From Pseudomonadota bacterium (lineage in GTDB: Bacteria > Desulfobacterota > Desulfarculia > Desulfarculales > JAHJDS01), in NCBI GenBank assembly GCA_018812395.1, contig JAHJDS010000120.1:1-10146 (forward strand): 10,146 bases of DNA, read 5' to 3'. Below are positions 1 through 7,112 of this stretch, one piece after another. The notes below the pieces were generated by a model, which made no database searches, had not been told where the DNA came from, and was given only the letters and a program-made list of their open reading frames with translations. Both the position numbers and the translations under genes were made by a program. Within the stretch, counting starts at the first letter, position 1. Every line of letters begins with the position of its first letter.

Positions 1-1459
1 ATCTCGGATGGAGCGACACCGAGAAATCCAGGCCCCGGGCGGTGAGGATCAACTCCTGGGCCAGGTGCCCGGTCGAGGGCGCGCCTTTTTTTATCACCCC
101 GCCGATCAGGTCCAGATTGCTCTTAACTCCTCCCAAAACGGCCCCGTCTCGGTCTTCAGGTGGGGAGTAATCCCGGCCCACCTCGGCCTTGAACCGGTCA
201 GGGTCAACCACGTAGTCGGGGCGCAGGTAGCGCCGGCCGGCCTCGCGCAGGGCCAGGGCCAGGGCCGTTTCCACGCCCAGCGGCCGTTTGATCAGGGGCC
301 GGTAGACCACGCCAAAGGAGTCCAACCGGCTGCGATAGGGCACCACCTGGTCCGGGAAGGCCCCGGGATCGAGATTGTCCTCCAACGCGGCCGCGGCGAT
401 TTCGGGGGTGATGATCGGTCGGCAGTCCTCCTCGCCGCAGGATTCGGCCGCCTCCTGGCAGGGAAAGCAGGGCGCCACGGCCTGGAGCACGACGTGGCCG
501 GGGCCGTAGGGGCCGGTCTCGTGGCAGTGGGCCGGACCCATGAACAGGGCCAAGACCGGCGTGCCCACGGCCGTGGCCAGGTGCATCGTGCCGGTGTCGC
601 CGGTGATCAGCCGCGCCAGGCGATCGAGAATCGCGGCCAACCGGCGCAAACTGGTCCGGCCGACCAGGTCCAGGACGCGGTCGGCCAGGGGCAGGCCTGA
701 CTCGGCCAGGCGATCCAGGAATTGCCGGGCCAGGGGTTTCTCGTCGGTGGTGCCGGTCAGGACCAGGCGCACCGGATACCGGGTCAAAATTTGGGCCGCC
801 AGGTCGGCGAAATTCTCCACCGGCCAGCGCCGCAGCCGGTTCTTGGCGCCGATTTGCAGGCCCCACACCGGGCCGTTCCCGGCCGGGGCGGCCAGGCGCT
901 CCTCGGCCCAGCGCCCGGCCTCGTCGTCGTACTCGAAGACCGGGGCCTCCGGTCCGGCCTGGGGCGCGTAGTTGAGCAGCATGTCCACCAGGTTGAACCG
1001 GACCAGTCGCCGGTCGGTCATGTGCTGAAAGATGAAGTTGGTCCACTCCTCGCGGAGCAGGTGCCGACGCTGGTCGCCGTAGTGATAACCCGCTCTATGG
1101 TCGGTCGGAATCAACTCGCTCAACAGGGCGGTCACCGGCGAATAGTTGATGTTGATGACCCGGTCGAACCGCTCGGCCGCTAGGGGCTGCGTCTCGGCCC
1201 GAGCCGCCTGCATCTTCTGGGCGACCGTCAGGTCCGGCCGGAGGGCCAGGGCCTGCAGGCTATGGAGGTCCAGGGTCACGGCCCGGTCCACCGCCGGGCA
1301 GCCCGCGGCCACCCCTGCCAGGGACGGCGGGATCAGGACGCTCAACTCGGCCTCGGGGTGCCGCCTCTTCAAGGCCCGGAGCAGGGGCGTGGTCTGCAGG
1401 AAGTCGCCCATCTTGGTCATCTGGATGACCAGGATTTTTTTGGCCGATTCCGTGGTCAC
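1..1459 (-). CDS. Glycosyltransferase family 9 (ADP-heptose:LPS heptosyltransferase-like), 3' end outside window
   Basis: The frame runs unbroken from GTG 1459-1457 to the left edge (486 codons, no stop seen). GTGA overlaps the preceding stop, and GGGAG (1472-1468) lies 8 bases upstream. The N-terminus is the classic GT9 opening, KKILVIQMTKMGDFLQTTPL (7-26), followed by FDRVININYSPVTALLSELI (98-117) and GYHYGDQRRHLL (124-135). The donor half has GLQIGAKNRLRRWPVENFA (200-218), RLVLTGTTDEKPLA (231-244), LVGRTSLRRLAAILD (265-279) and the signature ITGDTGTMHLATAVGTPVLA (285-304). C331, C334, C341 and C346 form the cysteine-containing segment common near the end of GT9 domains. Family members transfer heptose or related sugars from ADP- or other nucleotide donors to LPS core or, in some cases, to proteins. 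Residues from about 362 onward (at least 125, ending off-window) are not part of a usual GT9 domain, and I do not recognise them. Confidence 0.9.
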   Translation of the reverse strand, partial: MTTESAKKILVIQMTKMGDFLQTTPLLRALKRRHPEAELSVLIPPSLAGVAAGCPAVDRAVTLDLHSLQALALRPDLTVAQKMQAARAETQPLAAERFDRVININYSPVTALLSELIPTDHRAGYHYGDQRRHLLREEWTNFIFQHMTDRRLVRFNLVDMLLNYAPQAGPEAPVFEYDDEAGRWAEERLAAPAGNGPVWGLQIGAKNRLRRWPVENFADLAAQILTRYPVRLVLTGTTDEKPLARQFLDRLAESGLPLADRVLDLVGRTSLRRLAAILDRLARLITGDTGTMHLATAVGTPVLALFMGPAHCHETGPYGPGHVVLQAVAPCFPCQEAAESCGEEDCRPIITPEIAAAALEDNLDPGAFPDQVVPYRSRLDSFGVVYRPLIKRPLGVETALALALREAGRRYLRPDYVVDPDRFKAEVGRDYSPPEDRDGAVLGGVKSNLDLIGGVIKKGAPSTGHLAQELILTARGLDFSVSLHPR

Positions 1460-3240
1460 GAGGCGAACTCCCGGCGCATGACGTCCATCAGGCGGCCCAG
1501 CCGATGGACGTAGGTGTGCTGGGCCATGGTCCGGCGAAATCCGGCCCGGGCCACGGCTCCGGCCGCGGCCGGGTGGTCCAGGTAATAACGGACCAGGTCC
1601 GGGATCTCGTCCGGATGACCGTAGGTGATGACCTCGCGGCCGACCTCGTAGAGGGCCTCGATCTGGGTCCGGTGGTCGGTCAGCAGGAAGGCCCGGCAGG
1701 CCGGGACGTCGAACACCCGCTGGTTGAGTCCGGTCTTCATCTGGAGGCTGGTGGCGTTGAAGTTGATCCGGGACAGGGGGTAGAAGTCGGGCAGTTCCTG
1801 GTAGTAGTTGAGGGGTCCCGGCGTCTTGAATCTCGGGTCCGGCAGGAGCCGGCGCCACTCCAGGTCGCCGATGAGCGTCGGCTCGAATCCGGCCAGCCGC
1901 TCCACCCGCCTTAGCCGGTAATCCTGGGTCGCCCGCCAGGTGATCAGGGCCGCCAGATCGATCCGGCCGCCCTCATCCAGGGATTTGAACCAGGGATCGG
2001 CCGCCGCCTGGTCGTCAAACACCTCCTCGGCCGAGCGGGCCGGGCCGTGCGCGAAGGCCCCGGCCAGGCGGTCCAGGTGGGGGCCAAAATCGGCGGGCAT
2101 ACCCAGTTGCTTCATCTTTTTGGTCACCGGGCCGACCATGGAGTTGCCGACGAACGACACGTCGCAGGCCAGGTTGTCGAGCGGGCTGGGCCGGCCGTTC
2201 AGGGGCGCGAACTGGGCCGGATCGGTGGCCAGGGGCAGATAAAAAACCCGGTCAAAGCCGATTCTTCTCACATCCGGGATGTAGTCCGAGTCCCACAAAA
2301 AGATGGCGCCCAGGTCGGTCAAGTTGTGGTGGTAGTGGCGCAGGATGAGGGTCGGGCTGTCCACGTACCACGAGGCAAAGGGCAACTCAATGGTCTCCAG
2401 AAACCGGGTCAGGATGCCCTCGCGGTCAAAGCCGAGATGGTTGATCGTCAGCAGAAAGTCGGGCTGGAAATCGGCCGTCAGCCGCAGGAGATCCCGGATC
2501 AGGTCGTCGGAGCTGACCTCTTTGTCCCGGATCAGGATCAGCCGGTGCTCGTGGCCCAGGGCGTCCAGGGCGTGTTGGATCTCGGGCAGGAGGTAGTACT
2601 TGGAGTTGAGGATCAGGACCCGGCAGTTCGGGCGTCCCAGGCGGGGGGAGTCGAGCCTTTTTTTGAGGGTCCCGCGAGACATGGCCGTCAGCGACTCGGC
2701 CAGGCCGGCGTAGGTCTTCGCCCGGGCCCGGACCAAAGGCCGCCAGGCGAGCAGGGTGATCGGTTCCAGGTTGGCTCGAATTTGCAGCCGGGTGACCACC
2801 TCCCTGACCAGGGCGGCCTCCTCGCCGATCAGCCAGTGCGTTTGGGGTCGGGCCAGCGCGGCGGCGAGATCGAGGTGCTCCAGGGCCAGCCGGAAGAGCC
2901 CGACGTCCGGCTCGATCACGACCAGGGGCGCGTCGGCCGAAATTTTTCGGGCCACCGCCGCCAAAGGATAGCCTAGACCCAGGCCGAGCAGAACGACCGG
3001 GCTCTTCAATTTTTCGGGTAACCTTGCGGCCAGGCCGGCCGCCTCACGGCCCGGGTCGCGGCGGCTGTGCAGGGAGACGGTCCGGCCGTGTTGGTCCTTC
3101 ACCGTGAGGGTCGGCTGGCCGTTGGCCGCCAAGGTCACGGCGTACCCGGCCGGGCCCTGGCCGGCGGCCTCGACCCGGGCCGCCGCCTCGGGGTGGTGCT
3201 CGGCCAGGACAGCCAGGTTTTTAGTAAACAACGAGGTCAT
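1456..3240 (-). CDS. CgeB-like glycosyltransferase with MAF-type N-terminal module
   Basis: Encodes 594 residues from ATG 3240-3238 (ATGA overlap with the GT4 stop; no clear Shine-Dalgarno, so probably translationally coupled). Residues 1-160 resemble the N-terminal module of MAF proteins: LFTKNLAVLAEHHPEAAARV (4-23), VSLHSRRDPGREAAGLA (55-71), PVVLLGLGLGYPLAAVA (81-97), LVVIEPDVGLFRLALEHLDL (106-125). Residues 200-345 are a DUF3880-like half (CRVLILNSKYYLLPEI; FLLTINHLGFDREG; ASWYVDSPTLILRHY; FDRVFYLPLATDPAQF). VSFVGNSMVGP (361-371) opens the linker, and residues 480-590 are the CgeB-type donor half with SRINFNATSLQ (490-500), NQRVFDVPACRAFLLTDHRT (506-525) and VITYGHPDEIPDLVRYYL. It has the fold of a nucleotide-sugar glycosyltransferase; the substrate is unknown. 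CgeB itself is a Bacillus spore-surface protein, so that name does not imply sporulation. The family call is strong. Confidence 0.88.
   Translation of the reverse strand: MTSLFTKNLAVLAEHHPEAAARVEAAGQGPAGYAVTLAANGQPTLTVKDQHGRTVSLHSRRDPGREAAGLAARLPEKLKSPVVLLGLGLGYPLAAVARKISADAPLVVIEPDVGLFRLALEHLDLAAALARPQTHWLIGEEAALVREVVTRLQIRANLEPITLLAWRPLVRARAKTYAGLAESLTAMSRGTLKKRLDSPRLGRPNCRVLILNSKYYLLPEIQHALDALGHEHRLILIRDKEVSSDDLIRDLLRLTADFQPDFLLTINHLGFDREGILTRFLETIELPFASWYVDSPTLILRHYHHNLTDLGAIFLWDSDYIPDVRRIGFDRVFYLPLATDPAQFAPLNGRPSPLDNLACDVSFVGNSMVGPVTKKMKQLGMPADFGPHLDRLAGAFAHGPARSAEEVFDDQAAADPWFKSLDEGGRIDLAALITWRATQDYRLRRVERLAGFEPTLIGDLEWRRLLPDPRFKTPGPLNYYQELPDFYPLSRINFNATSLQMKTGLNQRVFDVPACRAFLLTDHRTQIEALYEVGREVITYGHPDEIPDLVRYYLDHPAAAGAVARAGFRRTMAQHTYVHRLGRLMDVMRREFAS
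1468..1472 (-). promoter_or_regulatory. Ribosome binding site of the GT9 gene
   Basis: GGGAG on the minus strand ends 8 bases before GTG 1459, inside the last codons of the preceding gene. It supports the GTG start, whose protein then begins just ahead of the conserved GT9 ILVIQMTKMGD strand, as the family expects. Confidence 0.5.
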
Positions 3241-4343
3241 CGCCGGTCAAGCCCCGCGGCCAGGTGTTCGTTCTCGGCCAGGCGGGAGACAAAAATTTCC
3301 TCCCACTGGGCGGCGATCTGCGGCCAGGTGTAGTGTCGCTCGATAAACGCCCGGGCCCGGCGGGCCAGGCCAGCGGCCAAGGAGTCGTCTTCGATCAGCT
3401 CGCAGGCCCGGTTGACAAAGGCCTCGACATAGGCCGGGTCACCGGGACGGCCGGGGATGAGGTAGGAGCGCGGGCCCACGGACTCACTTAGTGCGAAATC
3501 GTCGGTGGTCACCACCGGCGTCCACGCGGCCTGGGCCTCGAGCACGACGATGCAGCTTATCTCGGGAAAGGTGCACGGATAAAGCAGGGCCCGGGCCCCG
3601 GCCAGGACCCGGTAGTAATCAATCTTGGACAGCGACCCCAGGGACTCCACGCCCGGGGCTTGCTCGATCAGCCGGTCCAGCCGCTCGTAAATCTCGACCA
3701 CCTCCGGGGTCACGGCGTCGGGATTGTAGCCGCAAATCTTGAGAGACAGGCCCGGCCGTCGCTCGCGGAGACGGGGCCAGATTTCCCTCAGCAGGGGTTC
3801 CAGGCCGCGCTCGGGACGGGAGACGTAGACCACGTAATCACTCTTGATGACCCCGCCCTTGAGGGCCTGGTCGATGAGACTTAAATCCACGCCGTTGCGG
3901 GTCAGCACCGCCTTGCCGGCCACGGCCGGGATTTTCCGGGCGTAATTGTCCAGGTGAAATCGACTCAGGTTGAACATGACGTCAAAGCGGGGCAGGAACT
4001 CGGGCAAGCGGCTGACCTTGTCCAGGGTGTCGTGGTTCCACAGGACCTTCAGCCGAGAGTTGATCGGCACCTGGAAGAAGCCGTAAAAGCGGCTGACGAT
4101 GAATACGTCGAATTGGGCCGACAGGGCGTGGCGGATAAAGGTCTTCTTGTGATGATATGTCACGCCGTCATAGTCCCCGGGTTGGGGGCAGTTGTTGTAG
4201 ACCACCACCCGGTGGCCGCGGTCGTGCAGGGCCTGGGCGATCTGGACCGCGGCCGTCTCCGAGCCGCCCAGGCCCCGGCGGCGCATGGTCTCCGGGGTGA
4301 ACGGCGGCCCGTCGGCGAACAGCCCGATGAACAACTCAGCCAT
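3237..4343 (-). CDS. Glycosyltransferase family 4 (GT-B, retaining type)
   Basis: Encodes 368 residues from ATG 4343-4341. The N-terminal half begins with a hydrophobic strand (LFIGLFADGPPF, 4-15) and the glycine-rich loop GLGGSETAAVQIAQAL (24-39), typical of GT4 enzymes. LTRNGVDLSLI (147-157) marks the interdomain region. The donor half has YVSRPERGLEPLL (173-185), LKICGYNPDA (201-210) and the EX7E motif FPEISCIVVLEA with E261 and E269, which in this family binds the nucleotide sugar. VVTTDDFALSESVG and HYTWPQIAAQWEEIF close the domain. Length and motif order are normal for GT4, without a TPR tail, unlike several of its neighbours. It is expected to add one sugar with retention of anomeric configuration; the sugar is unknown. 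Start is well supported by GGGGAGG at 4356-4350. It overlaps the upstream stop by 8 bases (ATGGCTGA) and the next gene by 4 (ATGA). Confidence 0.93.
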   Translation of the reverse strand: MAELFIGLFADGPPFTPETMRRRGLGGSETAAVQIAQALHDRGHRVVVYNNCPQPGDYDGVTYHHKKTFIRHALSAQFDVFIVSRFYGFFQVPINSRLKVLWNHDTLDKVSRLPEFLPRFDVMFNLSRFHLDNYARKIPAVAGKAVLTRNGVDLSLIDQALKGGVIKSDYVVYVSRPERGLEPLLREIWPRLRERRPGLSLKICGYNPDAVTPEVVEIYERLDRLIEQAPGVESLGSLSKIDYYRVLAGARALLYPCTFPEISCIVVLEAQAAWTPVVTTDDFALSESVGPRSYLIPGRPGDPAYVEAFVNRACELIEDDSLAAGLARRARAFIERHYTWPQIAAQWEEIFVSRLAENEHLAAGLDRR

Positions 4344-5520
4344 GGGCCGCCTCCCCGAGGGACAGGGCCCGGGTCGCCCCCCGGTGCCGGGGCTGGATGG
4401 TCAGGCACCTCCGCCAGCTTTGGCGGGCCGCCTCCACGCGGCCGCATCTGATTCGGGCCCGCCCCAGCTCGTACCAGAAGTGGGCGTTGTCCGGCTCGAG
4501 GCCCAGGGCCGCCTCCAGGTCGCGGGCCGCCTCTTCCGGGCGACCGGTCGCCAGATAACACCGGGCCCGGGTGTACCGGGCCAGGGCGGCGTCTTTCGAG
4601 GGGTTTATTTCGATGACGCCCCCGGTGGGGCCGTGGTCGATGGCGGCGGTCAGGTGATTGATCGCCTCGTCGTGGCGGCCGGCCTGAAGGAGTCTCCGGC
4701 CACAGGCCAATCGTCCCGGCCCGAACTCGGGCGCCAGGTTGGCCAGGGCCGCCAGGACCCGGTCGGCCTCGGCCCCTTGTCCGGACAGAGACAGGGCCCT
4801 CTCCAGCAGGAGATGGGCGTGAAAATAGAGTTCGGGGTTCTGGGCCCGCCCCAGGGCCCCGGCGACGATCTTTCTCAAGAACGACTCGGCCTCTCCTGAA
4901 CGGTTCAGACCGAGCAGGGTCTTGCCGGCCTGATAGAGGAGGTAGAAGTCGTCGGGCGTCCGGTCGAGTTCCTCGAACACAAGCCGCAGGTTGCGCTCGG
5001 CCTTGGCCCGGGCCTGGGCCTTGTCGGCGTAGCCCCAGTGGATGACCTCGAGGTCGGTGAACACGTTCTCGAAGCCCGGAGGATGTCTCAATTGCTCGTG
5101 GATCCGGCCGGTGAAGCCAACGTCCGGGCGGCGGGGGAAGATCCGCTTTTGCCGGAGGCGATGGCCCGACGGTTCGAGGACCTCGGTCATCCAGACCACG
5201 ACCTCCAATGAGTCGGGCAGGACGCCTCTCAACCGGGCGGCGTGCTCGTCCGGGACCCGGTTGTCCGCGTCCAGCCACAGGATCCAGTCGCCCGTCGCCC
5301 GGGCGATGGATTCATTGCGGGCCGCGGCGAAATCATCTGTCCAGGTGACGTGAGTTACGGCCGCGCCCAGGGCCTCGGCCATCTCGGGCGTGCCGTCGGT
5401 CGAGCCGGTGTCCACGACCACGACCTCGTCCACGTGCCGGACGATCCCCCCCAAAGACCGGGGCAGATTGTCGGCCTCGTCCTTGACGATCAGGCACACG
5501 GACAGGGTCGGGCGGCTCAC
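4336..5520 (-). CDS. Glycosyltransferase family 2 with C-terminal TPR repeats (SunS-like architecture)
   Basis: Encodes 394 residues from GTG 5520-5518; GTGA overlaps the MAF stop, and AAGGGA (5532-5527) sits 6 bases upstream as a moderate ribosome binding site. Residues 5-150 form a GT-A fold: LSVCLIVKDEADNLPRSL (6-23), EVVVVDTGSTDGTPEMAEAL (32-51), ARNESIARATGDWILWLDAD (67-86) with the metal/nucleotide-binding DAD at 84-86, and FTGRIHEQL (136-144). This motif set is typical of GT2 enzymes with a GRIHEQ loop that are followed by TPRs. Residues about 190-380 are TPR-like, ending in clear units (YTRARCYLATGRPEEAARDL; WYELGRARIRCGRVEAARQS). The related SunS glycosylates a peptide, so a protein acceptor is plausible here, the TPRs serving as the docking surface; this is inference. 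No membrane helix is seen, so it is probably cytoplasmic. It overlaps the following GT4 gene by 8 bases. Confidence 0.92.
   Translation of the reverse strand: MSRPTLSVCLIVKDEADNLPRSLGGIVRHVDEVVVVDTGSTDGTPEMAEALGAAVTHVTWTDDFAAARNESIARATGDWILWLDADNRVPDEHAARLRGVLPDSLEVVVWMTEVLEPSGHRLRQKRIFPRRPDVGFTGRIHEQLRHPPGFENVFTDLEVIHWGYADKAQARAKAERNLRLVFEELDRTPDDFYLLYQAGKTLLGLNRSGEAESFLRKIVAGALGRAQNPELYFHAHLLLERALSLSGQGAEADRVLAALANLAPEFGPGRLACGRRLLQAGRHDEAINHLTAAIDHGPTGGVIEINPSKDAALARYTRARCYLATGRPEEAARDLEAALGLEPDNAHFWYELGRARIRCGRVEAARQSWRRCLTIQPRHRGATRALSLGEAAHG
4350..4356 (-). promoter_or_regulatory. Strong ribosome binding site of the GT4 gene
   Basis: GGGGAGG on the minus strand ends 6 bases before ATG 4343. 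It is the best-placed Shine-Dalgarno in the window and lies inside the last codons of the GT2 gene. It fixes the GT4 start and suggests this gene can initiate independently of upstream translation. Confidence 0.7.
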
Positions 5521-7112
5521 ATCTTGTCCCTTTCGGCCTTGAGGGCGGTGACGAACATCTTGAGCCCCACCAGGAGGCGGTCCATGTCCCCGCCCAGGGC
5601 CTCGCCCTGCGGGTCCTCCTGAAAGGCCAGGTACAGCAGTTGAAACACGTCGCTGAACAGCGGCTGGGCGTCCATGGTCTCGGCCAGGACGGCGAACCGG
5701 TCGGAGAGGGGTCTTTCGGCTTGTTTCTCCAGGTTCTCGATCTCGAGGTTCAGCAGGAACAATTCCTGGCTGACGTTTTCCGGATCGGGGCGGGGCGGAT
5801 CGAGCAGTTCGGCCACCTGGGCGGGCGAGAGCACGCCCCGGGCGCCCAACTTGCCCAGGTCGGCCAAGGCCAGCCGCTCGAAGCCGGGGATGGCCGCCCC
5901 CCCCGAGGCGTTGTACGGCTTGATCTCCGGATGGTAATCCCGGACGAACCGGCCGGCCTGGGCGTACCAGCCCAGGTAGGCGATCATGGCCGGATTCATC
6001 AGGCGCTCGTCACCCTCGGCGTCGATGTAGGTCTGGCCGCCCAGTTCCTCGGCCGTGGGGGACCCTTCCCGCCCCTCGACGGCCCGGGCGTGGGTGGCCT
6101 CGGGCTGAAAGCTCAGGTCCTGGCCGACGAGGACGATCGGATTGGCCCCGCCGAGCAGGGCCAGGGTGAAGGCGGCCGAGCCGGCGTGGCCGCCGGTGGC
6201 CAGGGTCGCGCCGCGGCCGAAGATTCGGTTGAGCCAGGGCCGGATGTGGAACACGGCCGTGGCCAGGCTGTCGTAGGTGAAGGTCTCGGGGTGCGACGTC
6301 GAGGCGGCCGCCAGGACCGACTCGGTCAGGTAGTCGTTGTCGAGCCACTCCCCCAGGTTCCGCGCGTCCAGGGCGACGACGACGTGGGGCTGGACTCCGG
6401 CCCGGGCCAGCGGGACCAGGGCCGACGAGGCGGCGATGACCAGAAACCGGTCTTTGAGACCGACCAGGGTCGGCAGGGCCTCGTCCAGGGACGGTCCGGC
6501 CCCGATGACCAGGGCCGGCAGATCGCTAAGCCGCCCGGAGAGCGAGGTCGCCTCGGGCAGATGGACGCAGTGTGGAAAATTCTGCTCGACCATGGCCAGC
6601 CAGTGGGGCAGCAGCTCGCTCAGGGTGTGCAGGTTCGACTTCTTGTGGGTGAAGACCATGTCCAGAGTCTGGGTGAACCGGGCCGCGGCCTCGGGAAACA
6701 GGCGTCCGTAGACCGGGTGAATGAACCGGAGGCAGGGCGCGGCCGGACGCTCGTCGAGCGCCACGTCCTGGAGCATCAGGGCGAAGTCCTGGGCGTCGGC
6801 GGTGACGCGGACCCGGCGGAAGAAGTCGGCCCGGGCCAGGGGCAGGGTTTCGAAGAGTTCGATCACTTCCGGGTCCGGCTCGAAGACCAGGGCCAGGGCC
6901 TCGGGGTCGTCCTCGATCAGGGCCTGGACGTGGTACCCGGCCCCCAGGCCGAAGACCACGCCCACGGCGCCGGGATGCCCCTTCAAATGGGCCACCTGCC
7001 GCTCGGCCTCGGGCCGGGGGCCCCGGGAGCTGTGCACGTGCCGGCCGCGCAGGCGGAGGGTGAACTCACCGTCTTGGGCCGGAGCGATTTCGGTCGGCTG
7101 ATTGGTCGTCAT
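5517..7112 (-). CDS. Motility-associated factor (MAF) family protein, DUF115/MptE-like glycosyltransferase
   Basis: Encodes 531 residues starting at ATG 7112-7110, whose ATGA overlaps the preceding stop. A TTG 12 codons upstream (7148) keeps the frame open but is less likely. Residues 20-115 form the family N-terminal module: HSSRGPRPEAE (27-37), VFGLGAGY (53-60) and LVFEPDPEVIELF (75-87). The MptE-like core follows: LPALVIGAGPSLDEALPTL (198-216), IAASSALVPLARAGVQPHVV (226-245), ALDARN (247-252), and TGGHAGSAAFTLALLGG then VLVGQDLSF (306-335). The C-terminal about 110 residues are helical. MAF proteins in Campylobacter, Aeromonas and others are required to attach nonulosonic acids (pseudaminic or legionaminic type) to flagellin, probably as the transferase in the cytoplasm. 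This copy lacks the extra leader (FxKNL-like) that the paralogous module in the gene at 1456-3240 retains. Strong family assignment; the sugar and target protein are inferred. Confidence 0.9.
   Translation of the reverse strand: MTTNQPTEIAPAQDGEFTLRLRGRHVHSSRGPRPEAERQVAHLKGHPGAVGVVFGLGAGYHVQALIEDDPEALALVFEPDPEVIELFETLPLARADFFRRVRVTADAQDFALMLQDVALDERPAAPCLRFIHPVYGRLFPEAAARFTQTLDMVFTHKKSNLHTLSELLPHWLAMVEQNFPHCVHLPEATSLSGRLSDLPALVIGAGPSLDEALPTLVGLKDRFLVIAASSALVPLARAGVQPHVVVALDARNLGEWLDNDYLTESVLAAASTSHPETFTYDSLATAVFHIRPWLNRIFGRGATLATGGHAGSAAFTLALLGGANPIVLVGQDLSFQPEATHARAVEGREGSPTAEELGGQTYIDAEGDERLMNPAMIAYLGWYAQAGRFVRDYHPEIKPYNASGGAAIPGFERLALADLGKLGARGVLSPAQVAELLDPPRPDPENVSQELFLLNLEIENLEKQAERPLSDRFAVLAETMDAQPLFSDVFQLLYLAFQEDPQGEALGGDMDRLLVGLKMFVTALKAERDKM

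Noticed and set aside
65..92. Hairpin (6-bp stem 65-70/77-82, loop GGTCGA) followed by T7 on the plus strand, resembling an intrinsic terminator
   Set aside because: The stem is short, includes a G-T pair, and the T run is three bases away and explained by Lys-Lys codons of GT9 on the other strand. No plus-strand gene precedes it.
204..1046. Minus-strand open frame of 280 codons inside the GT9 gene
   Set aside because: It is in a different frame from the GT9 protein and translates to Arg/Gly/Pro-rich sequence, while the overlapping frame contains the whole GT9 motif set without a stop.
1456..3240. Reading the CgeB similarity as evidence of a spore-forming host
   Set aside because: CgeB-like glycosyltransferases are widespread in non-sporulating Gram-negative bacteria, and nothing else here relates to sporulation.
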